Positions 24,413 through 32,850 of a DNA stretch of 64,000 bases are shown here, piece after piece. The position numbers and the translations under genes were made by a program. Source of the DNA: Panacagrimonas sp963975245 (GTDB taxonomy: Bacteria > Pseudomonadota > Gammaproteobacteria > Nevskiales > Nevskiaceae); assembly GCA_963975245.1 (NCBI GenBank), contig CAXBFJ010000001.1:558001-622000 (forward strand), read 5' to 3'. Each line of letters opens with the position of its first letter. Position 1 is the stretch's first letter. The notes beneath the pieces were generated by a model, which saw only the letters and a list, made by a program, of their open reading frames with translations, had not been told where the DNA came from and did no database searches.

Positions 24413-26913
24413 GCAGTCACGATCGACTTCGGCAACTCCTGCCATCGGTCTGGCGACCGGAGCCGGGCGAGGAGACCTTGCTGGAATCCATGCTCGGCGC
24501 GGTGGGGCAGGTAGTGGACACCGCGTCCGTGCAGAACCAGCACGTCATGCGTTCGCACTGGGCCGGTGTTGCCGACGCGGCGATCTGGGATGCGCACTAT
24601 CAGACCGCGCGCAAAGCACGCGGCCTGGATTCACCCAATGTGCTGGACCCCGAGGATGTTCGTGAGCTCTCGCTCTATCCCTACATCGGTGACCTCGCGC
24701 GGGTCGCGTCACTGTTGCGTCTTTCGCCCTGGCTGGAACCCGCAGGGCTGCGTGAGAGTGTGGAGGAATATCGCCAGCGCATCCGCGATGTGCTGGAGGC
24801 CTATCAGCTTGGCCTGACGACGCACGCGGCGATTCGTCGCCTGTGCATGGCAGCACTGCCGGAAGATCTGTCCCTGCCGCTGGCAGAACAACGCTGGCCT
24901 TTTGCCATTGAAGAGCCCGTGCGCCTGGGCCATCAGTTGCGGCAGATCACGGTTCCTGAAGCACAGGAAGGTGATCTGCTCAGTGCGCTTTATCGCTGGA
25001 CCGTGGACGCGGCACCAGGTGCACCGGAGGTCTTCATACAGGGTGTGGAAGCCGTACCCGAAGAAGTCGGTGAGACGGTGGGCCCGGCGATTGAGCGCTT
25101 CACACCGGGCAAAGGCGTGCAGGGTGTGGCTTTGGCCTATGAAGGGACTCTGGCGCCAGGCCAGACACTGCGCCTCTTGCCTGCACGCCGAAGTTGCCTG
25201 TCGGTCGATGGCGCATTGCAAATCAGCCAGATTGAAGACGAAGACAACTACCTCGAAGACCCCTCACTCAATGGCCCGTGGGCAGCCTTGCCCGATGTAC
25301 CGGAAGGGCGTGTGCACCTGCTCACCCAATCCATGGACCGCTGTTTGTGGATCGCGGTGGAAACGGATTCGCGAAGCGTCTTGCACCGTTATGACGGGCG
25401 CGGTTTCCGGCGCGTGGTCAATACGCCAGCGGTTCATTTCACTGCCTTGCTGGCCTGGGGCGAGCATGTCTTTATTGGCACGGCATCAGGTCTGTTCCGT
25501 GTTCCCTTGTTTGAAAAAGGACGGCTTTCGGCCGTTGCAATTGCAGATATCAGTTCGCCGGTTCATCAGCTGAGCGTGGTGCAGGGGTATCTGGTCTGCG
25601 CACATGAGCAGGGTCTGTCGCGGCTGTCGGCCTCGGGGAACGTGTTTCCCGAGGCGCTCATCAAAGGACTGCCGGTCAGGGCGGTACACGAACAGGGTGA
25701 CCGGCTTTACGTGGCAAGCGAAAAGGCTCTGCTGCTTTTCCAGCAGCAGCGCTGGTTTACCTACAAGGGCCAGAGCCTGAGCGAGAACCTGCCGGACTGG
25801 CACGCGCTTGCGCAGGCAGACCTGGCCGATGCGGTGAGCCCCTTGCCCCTGATCAAGGACATGGCGACGACGGCCGATGGCAGCTTGTGGCTCGCAACCG
25901 CAGACGGCTTTGCGCGTTACCGCGTACATGATGGTCGTACCACCCAGCTGGAAGCCTTTCCCGATCTCGGCCGGGGCGCGGTGCATCAGTTGCACGTCGA
26001 CGATCGCGGCATGCTGTGGCTGGCGACCGCGCAAGGCTTGTTTCGATTCGATGGCAGCAGCATCGCCCAGCAGCGCCTGGGCGAAGCCCGCTGGCAACGC
26101 ATGGGCGACGCCAGCCTGCTCTACCCGGATGCGCTGACATCCTCGCCGCGAGGGCATTGGCATTATCTGGTCGCGCAGAAGCGCTGGGAGGCCTTCGATA
26201 ACCGCCAGCGCAAGTTCATCAATCAGGACATTACTGAACGGCAGGCTGCGGAAGCAGACATCCCAAGTCTGTGTCTGATTGCCGCCGTGCGCGCGGACCT
26301 GGGCACGTTTGACGGCAACAACTTCCAGCGCGAAGAAAGCGCAGCGCAGGAACGCCTGCGCGTTCGGATCAAGCCGGACGAACAGACAATTGTTGACGGC
26401 GGCTTGCCGGCGTTGCCGGAGACGCCCGGTCAATGGTGGCGTTATCTGCAGCTCGACGAGCGTCCGCGTGCGCCGCGGCTGAGGCCCTGGTGGTCGAGCG
26501 AGGGGCAGTATTTTGGTGCTGAACAAGGCGATGATCGCATCGATCTTCCGGGCCGCCTTGAACCCGGTCGTGAGATTGGCCTGAGTCCTTTTATCCCCGA
26601 TTTTGCACTGGCGCGGCGCCAGCCCTGGACGCCGGCGCCATGGCCCGGCCACTTTCGGGACCCGTCGAGTCCGGGCGAGGTAGACGGACATTTCGAGCAG
26701 TCCGTGTTCGCGTATCCGCCTTCGGGACGTGTGTGGATGCGCTACGCCGTGGCGCCGGCCATTGGGGTTCGGGTGCGGCTCTTCAAATCTGCACGCGACG
26801 AATCCGTAGACCCGGCACTGATTGACCGGGTGTGGGAATTGCTGACCCGGGCCAAGGCCGCAGCGGTGCCCTTGGAACTGACGTTGGAAGCTGAAATCGT
26901 ACGAGGAGTTTGA
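24409..26913 (+). CDS. Tail protein I-like protein fused to a beta-propeller
   Basis: An 834-residue protein starting in the J stop (ATGA). Residues 1-230 match the position and helical look of tail protein I (MSSHDRLRQLLPSVWRP, then ESMLGAVGQVVDTASVQNQ), the baseplate arm that usually holds fibres. Residues about 300-560 contain propeller blades of the two-component-regulator type: VFIGTASGLFRV (354-365), LWLATADGFARY (493-504) and LWLATAQGLFRFDG (536-549), plus at least two weaker copies. These repeats normally sense ligands in the periplasmic part of hybrid histidine kinases. The last 270 residues are unrecognised and end in a helix. The fusion could be a sensor or binding face on the baseplate. 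Confidence 0.7.
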   Translation: MSSHDRLRQLLPSVWRPEPGEETLLESMLGAVGQVVDTASVQNQHVMRSHWAGVADAAIWDAHYQTARKARGLDSPNVLDPEDVRELSLYPYIGDLARVASLLRLSPWLEPAGLRESVEEYRQRIRDVLEAYQLGLTTHAAIRRLCMAALPEDLSLPLAEQRWPFAIEEPVRLGHQLRQITVPEAQEGDLLSALYRWTVDAAPGAPEVFIQGVEAVPEEVGETVGPAIERFTPGKGVQGVALAYEGTLAPGQTLRLLPARRSCLSVDGALQISQIEDEDNYLEDPSLNGPWAALPDVPEGRVHLLTQSMDRCLWIAVETDSRSVLHRYDGRGFRRVVNTPAVHFTALLAWGEHVFIGTASGLFRVPLFEKGRLSAVAIADISSPVHQLSVVQGYLVCAHEQGLSRLSASGNVFPEALIKGLPVRAVHEQGDRLYVASEKALLLFQQQRWFTYKGQSLSENLPDWHALAQADLADAVSPLPLIKDMATTADGSLWLATADGFARYRVHDGRTTQLEAFPDLGRGAVHQLHVDDRGMLWLATAQGLFRFDGSSIAQQRLGEARWQRMGDASLLYPDALTSSPRGHWHYLVAQKRWEAFDNRQRKFINQDITERQAAEADIPSLCLIAAVRADLGTFDGNNFQREESAAQERLRVRIKPDEQTIVDGGLPALPETPGQWWRYLQLDERPRAPRLRPWWSSEGQYFGAEQGDDRIDLPGRLEPGREIGLSPFIPDFALARRQPWTPAPWPGHFRDPSSPGEVDGHFEQSVFAYPPSGRVWMRYAVAPAIGVRVRLFKSARDESVDPALIDRVWELLTRAKAAAVPLELTLEAEIVRGV

Positions 26914-26915
26914 TC

Positions 26916-28424
26916 ATGAGTCTTGAAAATGCCATCCGTGACATCGCGGCCCTTGCGCCCAAGAGCAGCGGGCACCTCATACGCCATACCGACTGGAACG
27001 CCCTGATCAACGCGCTTGGCGAGTTTGGAAAAACGGTTCGCGCGCATGATGACGAACTTGAGGACGTGCGCGAATCCATCGACGATCTCGGCGTGCAGCT
27101 TGGTGAAGTGGCGGCCAAGGTGCTCGCACTGGGAAGCCGCATGGATGATCTCGAGGCCAGCATTGATCCGCTCCTGCAGAGCTACGTGGTGAAGATGTCC
27201 TGCGAGCGTGTGAACTTTGCGATGGGCGAGCTCTGCGTGCTCACCGCTGAGGTTACCGACCTGCGCGGACGCCCCATCACCGGACCGCGTCCATGGGTGG
27301 ATTTCATTGCAGCCTGGGGGCGCCTGCGCGCGCAGGCCGGCTTCAACAGCCGCGCTGGTGCAGCGGACAATTCGATCTCCGTGCAGGTCAATACGCAGGG
27401 AATTGCCAGGGTGGTGCTGCGCGCAGAACACAGCGAAGGATTCTCCGAGTCACAGGAGTCGCAGATCAGCGCCATCATGGGCATGCAGGTGACCGGGGGC
27501 GCCACCATTGCCAATGCCATTCTCAATGCCGCGACGCCAACGGATACGCCGGCCAAGCGTGCCTACAGCGTGCTCAAGACCGAGTACGAGCGCAGTGATT
27601 CCATCGCCCTGCGTTCCTATGCGGATACCTATCACCTGCGCACGCCACAGTGGAAAATCACCCCCGCATTTCCGGGCTTTTTCAATCAGTGGACGGACTA
27701 TCGCGCCACCGTGATGGCCATGGCCAAGCCTGACGCCGATCCTACGACACCGGACGGCGCGCGCGGCAGCGCCAGTATCCAAGTCACGTTCCGCGACTGG
27801 ATAGGCCCCTGGGCGGTCGATTATCTGGATGATGATCCGGTCTTCGTCGGTACCATCGTGGATACCTTTGTGCCGATGTTCGAGCTGGAGAATCCTTACG
27901 CCGCTTTCGATGGAAAGATCAATGCGGATATTGTCTCCAAGGGCATTCTTGGCCGCCGAAAGTATGTCGATGCGCTGGCCAAGGCCGCACAGCTGATCAA
28001 TCCGGGGCCGCAGGTCAGCAAACAGATTGCCAAGAGTGTTCTGCAGCAGGCGGCGTTTGCGCAGAGTGCGGTGGAAGTCCACGGCGGCTACAAAGCTGGC
28101 AATGCGCAGGGCGGCAGCGCCTTTATCGGTAGCAGCGTTCTGGCGCAGGCCAGCAATACCGGAACCCTGGGGCTTGCCGTGCAGGAAGCCAGTCAGGCCG
28201 CGCAGCAGGTGTCCACGCTGAGCACCACGGTCGAGCTGATCGAGAATCGCTTGTCGAATGCAGAAACCCTGAGCCGCGATGTACGCAATGGACTGAATGA
28301 CATCAAGGCCAACGTGAATTCCATCTCGGTGATGGACCCGGCCACGCTGGCAGCGGCCGTGACACGTACCAATACACGGGTCGAGCAACTCGCGACCCAG
28401 TTCTTCCTGCTTGAAGATCGCTGA
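26916..28424 (+). CDS. Tail fibre-like protein with Ig-like domain and coiled coils (paralogue 1)
   Basis: A 502-residue protein from ATG 26916, with GAGGAG (26903-26908) seven bases before. Residues 1-90 are helical and coiled coil (DDELEDVRESIDDLG, EVAAKVLALGSRMDDLEAS). An Ig-like beta region follows at about 92-195 (ELCVLTAEVTDLRGRPITG, ISVQVNTQGIARVVLRAE). Then comes a helical domain with DTP (210-212) and FRDWIGPWAVDYLDDD (292-307), and a C-terminal coiled coil. The next gene product has the same order of parts with DTP and an NWKNWVGAWFTYLDEY motif, so the two are paralogues. Position after tail protein I suggests fibres or baseplate appendages. No function is assigned. Confidence 0.58.
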   Translation: MSLENAIRDIAALAPKSSGHLIRHTDWNALINALGEFGKTVRAHDDELEDVRESIDDLGVQLGEVAAKVLALGSRMDDLEASIDPLLQSYVVKMSCERVNFAMGELCVLTAEVTDLRGRPITGPRPWVDFIAAWGRLRAQAGFNSRAGAADNSISVQVNTQGIARVVLRAEHSEGFSESQESQISAIMGMQVTGGATIANAILNAATPTDTPAKRAYSVLKTEYERSDSIALRSYADTYHLRTPQWKITPAFPGFFNQWTDYRATVMAMAKPDADPTTPDGARGSASIQVTFRDWIGPWAVDYLDDDPVFVGTIVDTFVPMFELENPYAAFDGKINADIVSKGILGRRKYVDALAKAAQLINPGPQVSKQIAKSVLQQAAFAQSAVEVHGGYKAGNAQGGSAFIGSSVLAQASNTGTLGLAVQEASQAAQQVSTLSTTVELIENRLSNAETLSRDVRNGLNDIKANVNSISVMDPATLAAAVTRTNTRVEQLATQFFLLEDR

Positions 28425-28429
28425 TCGCC

Positions 28430-30220
28430 GTGCCGGATATCTACATCGATCCGGAAGATCTGCTGCCCAGCCAGGCGGCGAGGGTGCTCAATTTTCTCAA
28501 CGCCGCACGCTCGGCGCAGCAGCTGGCGGATGACATCGAGTATCCGGATGAGCCGGACATTGGCGTCAAGCTCGGCCAGCGGCTGCTGGACGCGCGCGAA
28601 GCCCTGGGCGGGCGATTTACCGAATTGCGGCAGGTCCGCGCCATTCGGCTGATCGGGCCGGAACGCTTTACTGAAATATGTGGCGCGGCGCTGGGTTTCA
28701 TCCCGCGCAACATCACCACGCCCAAGGCGATTCTCCTGCAGGGTCAGGCGGAGTTGCAGCGCCGTATCGAGGCGGTTTCGCAACAGTCCGTGCAGCTTGA
28801 ACTGAAGATCTACCCGCAGCCCGAATGGCTCGGCCGATCCTTACGGGTCCGGGTGATTGCCCGTGACGCGGCTGGCAAGGTATTGCCCAATCGCCGCGTC
28901 ACCGTGCAGACCAGTGACGGCGCGGTGTCGGCGTCTTATGGCTTTGCCGAGCAGCAGGGGCGGGCGGTAACGGTCACCACCGGGGCCAGCGGCAGCGCCG
29001 AGGTGGAGCTGACTCAGGCTACGCTCGAACCCCTGACCCAGAGCCAGCGTGATGCGCTGAGCATCGAACTGGGTCGACTTGATTCGGCTTCAGACACGCC
29101 GCGGTCCCAGCGTAATGCCTTCATGGGTATTGCGCAGGCCTACCAGTTTCATGGCAACCGGGCACTGCGCGAGGCGCTGGACATCTACGCCAGACAATGG
29201 AAAGCGCGCTTCTTTGATGCGGTGAATCTTCCCGATCCCGATGCGCACTGGCCGCTCGAGACTGCGGTGATTCGGGCCGACGCTCACGCCAAGGAAGGCA
29301 GCACCAGTGTGGCGCAGGCCGTGATTGTCGCCAACTGGAAGAACTGGGTGGGTGCCTGGTTTACCTATCTGGATGAATACATCAATCAGCAAGGTGGCCT
29401 GGATCAGCGACTGCAGTCGGCCCGCAGCCGTTACGGAAGCGGCCCCAATCTGGCGCGCGGAATCGTGGCGCAGGCACAACATTTTGTGGCGGCACAAAAC
29501 GGACTGGCCGCGGAGTGGGTTTCGCAGCGCACGGTTCGCAATGCCATGACCCGCTTTCTGGGCAATGAAGTGGCAACCGCAGGTACTGCCGAGGATCTGG
29601 TTGCACAGGGAAACCTGTTCGCGATTCTGGATGTGGCGCCGGAGCAGATCACGCGGGCGCATCCGGGAACCATCGCGCTGGTGAGCCAGAGCGAGAAGGC
29701 GCTGGATCGCAAGATTCAGTTGGGCAACGGGATTGGTGAGGCGGCCTTGAGTGAGATCAGAACGCTGTCCTCGCAGATCAATGCGCAAGCGCAGGTGATT
29801 GATCTGCAGTTTCGCGAGCTGGGTCTGGATCAGGCCAATTTCAATGCGCGGCTGAATGACTTCAATGTGCAGATGGAGGCCTTTCAGGACCGCGCTGCAC
29901 AGGTAGAAGGGTCGCTGCAGGCCTTTGACCAACGGGCAGCAGGCGTGGACGCCAGTCTCACTCAAGCCCAGATTCAGGCAGATCGCGTCACCACTCAGGT
30001 GCGTGAGATCGATCAGAAGGTAGCGCACGTTGATGCGCAGAGTCGCGCCGTTGACAGCAAGATCAGCAGTTTCAACACGCAGGTCAGGTCGGTGGATACC
30101 AAGCTTGCAAGCTTCGATACCAAGATTCGCAGTTTTGATACCAAGGTGCGCGACTTCGACACCAAGTACGACGACTTCAAGCGCGTCAGTCCGACGCCAA
30201 CACCGACGCCTCGACGTTGA
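28430..30220 (+). CDS. Tail fibre-like protein with Ig-like domain and heptad coiled coil (paralogue 2)
   Basis: A 596-residue protein from GTG 28430, five bases after the previous gene. Residues 1-115 are helical (LPSQAARVLNFLNAARSAQQLADD). An Ig-like stretch at about 125-205 reads LRVRVIARDAAGKVLPNRRVTVQTSD, then ASGSAEVELTQ. DTP (222-224) and NWKNWVGAWFTYLDEY (302-317) match the preceding protein with similar spacing. From about residue 430 it is coiled coil. Residues 520-585 are nine consecutive seven-residue repeats of the type FDTKxxx. A Pro/Thr tail (TPTPTP) ends it. A long trimeric or dimeric stalk is the natural reading. Confidence 0.6.
   Translation: MPDIYIDPEDLLPSQAARVLNFLNAARSAQQLADDIEYPDEPDIGVKLGQRLLDAREALGGRFTELRQVRAIRLIGPERFTEICGAALGFIPRNITTPKAILLQGQAELQRRIEAVSQQSVQLELKIYPQPEWLGRSLRVRVIARDAAGKVLPNRRVTVQTSDGAVSASYGFAEQQGRAVTVTTGASGSAEVELTQATLEPLTQSQRDALSIELGRLDSASDTPRSQRNAFMGIAQAYQFHGNRALREALDIYARQWKARFFDAVNLPDPDAHWPLETAVIRADAHAKEGSTSVAQAVIVANWKNWVGAWFTYLDEYINQQGGLDQRLQSARSRYGSGPNLARGIVAQAQHFVAAQNGLAAEWVSQRTVRNAMTRFLGNEVATAGTAEDLVAQGNLFAILDVAPEQITRAHPGTIALVSQSEKALDRKIQLGNGIGEAALSEIRTLSSQINAQAQVIDLQFRELGLDQANFNARLNDFNVQMEAFQDRAAQVEGSLQAFDQRAAGVDASLTQAQIQADRVTTQVREIDQKVAHVDAQSRAVDSKISSFNTQVRSVDTKLASFDTKIRSFDTKVRDFDTKYDDFKRVSPTPTPTPRR
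29987..30184 (+). repeat. Tandem 21-base heptad repeat tract in fibre-like gene
   Basis: Nine-plus successive 21-base units encode heptads: VTTQVRE, IDQKVAH, VDAQSRA, VDSKISS, FNTQVRS, VDTKLAS, FDTKIRS, FDTKVRD, FDTKYDD. The last six share the (V/F)(D/N)(S/T)(K/Q) core, and several share DNA of the form GATACCAAG. The regular register supports a continuous coiled-coil stalk. Because each unit keeps frame, copy number could change stalk length without breaking the gene. Confidence 0.75.
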
Positions 30221-31947
30221 GCGTGTCTGTCTTGTACGAACAGCCTGGTGGTCTTGCTGCGCATCGCGTTGCGTCGGGTCAGCGATACGACCTGGGCAGT
30301 CCGGTCAAGGAAGGGGGCAGTTTCCTGTTCCGCAGAACGCTGTATATCCACTTACCGATCAATGATCGGGTAAGCGGCCTGCGATTTGCAGACAATGCCA
30401 GTCTCGGCTTGAGGTTTGAGCCACTTGATGTGGGTGTGCATGGAGCTCATCACGCTTGGGTGGAAAAATGGCAGGCGGTTGCGGATGACAGAACCCAGAT
30501 CAAGCTGAAGTTGCCGGCTGCGATCAAGCGCATCAACAGCATCGCCTACGGCTCGGTTTCGCTGGCGCGCATGGATGGCGAGGCCGTGGCGGAGGAGGCG
30601 AGTATTTCTGGGTCCACCTCGCGCGACCTTCCCGAAGATTTTTATGCGGCCGCTTTCGAGGCACGCTTTTCCCTGGCGGATATGGCGGCGATTTCACATG
30701 CCAAAGCCAGAGCTTTGGAGCGCAGTCGTCAGCGCAAGGGAAAATCACTCTCGGCTGCGCTGGCCACGATTGATGAGCACATCATCGAGCAGGACATCGA
30801 GCTGCATGAGGTGTTTCAGGCAGCGCTGCTGGACGCAAGCCTGACTCAGATCGATATTCGGGGGCGGCCGTCTTCTCCGCGTATTCGCCTGATCTCTGAA
30901 GCCGGGGCGGGAGAGAATCTCTGGCAGTGGATTGAGGCCGGTGAGCAGACCGCCGCCCTGAGCTGGTCGGCGCAGGGTGCTGATCTGGTCAGCCAGTTTC
31001 AGGCCGCGCTTGATCGCGCCATGAAGAAGCGCAGTGCCGGGCAGACGCATCTGGAACTGGCGCTGCAGATCGAAAGTGATGCGCCTTGCAGGGTGGTACT
31101 GACACAGGCGCAGTTGACCGTACTGCAGGAAACGGAATTGCTGGCGCAATCAGCGAGTCTTTCGTTTGACGGAACCGGCAGAGGCTCGCAGAACATTGCA
31201 CTGCAGCCCTCGCTTGAGAACGGTGGGCTGCCGAAGCGATTGTTGGTATCAGCCAGTCTGGCGTTTCGTGATCTTGCCGCTGCCAATCCCTTGCCGTCCT
31301 CGGACGAGCTTGTGTCCAGCCTTGGGGTGCAGATCGAAGAGAACGCGATGATCGCTGTGTGGATCGAATGTTCACAAAGCAGCTGGTTGTGCGGTGCTGC
31401 CCTGGCCTGGCGGCCGCAGTCTGAAGCAAGCCAACTTCGACTGAGCCTGCACGACGATCAGGGCGGCGAGCCGGCCGCGCCCGTACTGATGCAAGCCGAG
31501 CTCAAGACCGAGGGCATGGGCCGGCGCTGGCTTCGATTCTCATGGCCCCAGGCACCAGCCCAACCGGGCGCCTACTGGCTGAAGTTGACTGCCCTGCGCG
31601 GCGCCGGCATCTGGTTGGGGGCCACATCAGCGAGCAAGCCCCTGTGGCGGCAATCTGCCGAGAAGCAGCGATCACTCGGGCGGGTGCCGATCGAACTCTA
31701 CGTACAGACCATTGAGCCACAGTCAGCGTCCACGAATGGTGCTCATCATCAGCCCGTCCAGATGTTGCTGGATGGCCAGAGTCTGGTGCCGCTGGCGGAT
31801 CACGAAGCGGGGGCTGGGAGCGTCATTCAGCTTCAGATGCTGAACCCCGCGTCGGTGTCCTTGAGTGGGGCGGCTCAACTGGAAGTGCGCTGCGCGCGGG
31901 ATGCCAATGTGACGGTGAAAAGCGTCCTGCTGAGTAGCCTGACCTGA
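30217..31947 (+). CDS. Last gene of the tail-like cluster, beta-rich protein of unknown function
   Basis: A 576-residue protein whose TTG start overlaps the TGA of the fibre-like gene (TTGA); GTG 30223 is an alternative. The sequence is mixed: an initial 170-residue beta-rich region (GLRFADNASLGLRFEPLDVG, TQIKLKLPAAIKRINSIAYGSV), a helical part around 150-200 with KARALERSRQRKGKSLSAAL, and long beta stretches to the end (RVVLTQAQLTVLQETELL, GMGRRWLRFSWPQAPAQPGAYWLKL). No membrane segment or enzyme motif is visible. Carbohydrate-binding or fibre-tip folding would fit the composition but is not supported by any motif. The cluster ends here. Confidence 0.55.
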   Translation: MSVSVLYEQPGGLAAHRVASGQRYDLGSPVKEGGSFLFRRTLYIHLPINDRVSGLRFADNASLGLRFEPLDVGVHGAHHAWVEKWQAVADDRTQIKLKLPAAIKRINSIAYGSVSLARMDGEAVAEEASISGSTSRDLPEDFYAAAFEARFSLADMAAISHAKARALERSRQRKGKSLSAALATIDEHIIEQDIELHEVFQAALLDASLTQIDIRGRPSSPRIRLISEAGAGENLWQWIEAGEQTAALSWSAQGADLVSQFQAALDRAMKKRSAGQTHLELALQIESDAPCRVVLTQAQLTVLQETELLAQSASLSFDGTGRGSQNIALQPSLENGGLPKRLLVSASLAFRDLAAANPLPSSDELVSSLGVQIEENAMIAVWIECSQSSWLCGAALAWRPQSEASQLRLSLHDDQGGEPAAPVLMQAELKTEGMGRRWLRFSWPQAPAQPGAYWLKLTALRGAGIWLGATSASKPLWRQSAEKQRSLGRVPIELYVQTIEPQSASTNGAHHQPVQMLLDGQSLVPLADHEAGAGSVIQLQMLNPASVSLSGAAQLEVRCARDANVTVKSVLLSSLT

Positions 31948-32086
31948 GACCATCAGACGGCCAGGTCGCCGATGAATGCAGGGCGGCCCGAAAAAAATCC
32001 TGTGGCAGCACTTGAATAAGGTCCGATAACTCAATGGTTTCATGCAAGTAAATTCTTCATGAGCGTGGCTAACTGATTGGGATCGT

Positions 32087-32112
32087 AGAACTAACATCAC
32101 CTGTTATGTTCT
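32087..32112. promoter_or_regulatory. Imperfect palindrome before the toxin-antitoxin pair, candidate autoregulatory operator
   Basis: AGAACTAACA (32087-32096) is matched in reverse complement by TGTTATGTTCT (32102-32112), apart from one extra base. It lies 9 bases upstream of the antitoxin start, where ribbon-helix-helix antitoxins usually bind to repress their own operon. No good -35/-10 pair can be fixed around it. Confidence 0.4.
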
Positions 32113-32121
32113 AATCCGCGC

Positions 32122-32364
32122 ATGAATTTCAGCGTCCACTTTGATGCAGAGACCATCGCTCGGCTGGCGGCGGCAGTGGAGCGCGTGGGTCTGACTCGAA
32201 ACCGCATCATCGTCAACGCCGTTCAGGAATGGCTGCAGCGAAATGAGGCAGAGGAATGGCCGGATGATCTCAGGGATCACTGGCGAAATCCGGCGCCCGA
32301 ACCTGGCGAGCCCAATACCGACTTTGTGCCATGGACGCCGTCCGGTGGGTCGCTTCCCAAATGA
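32122..32364 (+). CDS. Ribbon-helix-helix antitoxin
   Basis: An 80-residue protein. Residues 1-45 have the ribbon-helix-helix pattern: strand MNFSVHFD, helix AETIARLAAAVERVGL, turn TRNR, helix IIVNAVQEWLQRN. The C-terminal half is acidic and Pro/Trp-rich, typical of the disordered toxin-binding tail (EEWPDDLRDHWRNPAPEPGE). The stop overlaps the next gene's ATG (ATGA), the usual coupling in type II toxin-antitoxin operons. It would bind DNA as a dimer and neutralise the PIN protein that follows. The pair stands between the tail-like cluster and serC. Confidence 0.78.
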   Translation: MNFSVHFDAETIARLAAAVERVGLTRNRIIVNAVQEWLQRNEAEEWPDDLRDHWRNPAPEPGEPNTDFVPWTPSGGSLPK

Positions 32365-32783
32365 AATACCTGCTTGATGCCGGCACCCTTGCGGCGGCTC
32401 TGCGCGGTCGCCTGCCTGTGGCCCTTAAATTGGCAGAACTGGGGCCTGGTGATGTGGCGATATCGGTGCTGAGTCGGATGCAGGTGGAAATTGGCCTGTG
32501 CTCGAGCTCCCGCGCACAGGCCCGGCATTCCCGGCTGTTCAAGGAATTGATTCAGACCGTCCGGACCCTGGAGTTCGGCGAGGCCGAGGCGCAGCAGGCG
32601 GCAACGCTGGGTGCTTATCTGCAGTCTGGTGGCGAGTCCATCGGCGTTATGGAATTGATGCTGGCGGCACAGGCCATGACCAACCGCTACACCCTCATTG
32701 CCGAAGACATGCGCCCCTACCGCATGGTGACCGGCCTCAATGTTGAAAGCTGGCTGTCAAAGCCCGCCAAGACCGTTCAGTAG
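32361..32783 (+). CDS. PIN-domain (VapC-like) toxin
   Basis: A 140-residue PIN-fold protein, putative endoribonuclease. YLLDAGTLAAAL at residue 3 corresponds to the first acidic motif, ISVLSRMQVEIGL (about 40-52) carries the second acidic residue, and the end LIAEDMRPYRMVTGLNVESW fits the usual last PIN segment. The third region, SIGVMELMLAAQAM, has Glu where most VapC proteins have Asp, and the first motif is DAG instead of DTN. Activity may therefore be altered. The ATG 32361 is preferred over an upstream ATG (32331) because it gives the classic overlap with the antitoxin stop and starts at the first PIN strand. Confidence 0.78.
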   Translation: MKYLLDAGTLAAALRGRLPVALKLAELGPGDVAISVLSRMQVEIGLCSSSRAQARHSRLFKELIQTVRTLEFGEAEAQQAATLGAYLQSGGESIGVMELMLAAQAMTNRYTLIAEDMRPYRMVTGLNVESWLSKPAKTVQ

Positions 32784-32850
32784 AGCTTTAGAAGTTTGTT
32801 GAGCTTGTTTCTTTAACCTCATTCTTACCTTGCCCATTTCAAGAGACGCC

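Noticed and set aside
8866..31947. Ordinary prophage
   Set aside because: No capsid, portal, terminase, integrase, repressor, holin or endolysin genes on either side; only tail-type genes and no attachment repeats were seen.
8866..31947. Type VI secretion system
   Set aside because: No TssJLM membrane complex, ClpV or Hcp/VgrG-type genes; hub and spike are separate as in P2 and Mu.
8866..31947. Standard extracellular contractile injection system (Afp/PVC type)
   Set aside because: There is one sheath gene, no AAA+ ATPase, no LysM-bearing Afp7 and no fused hub-spike. It stays possible as a divergent member.
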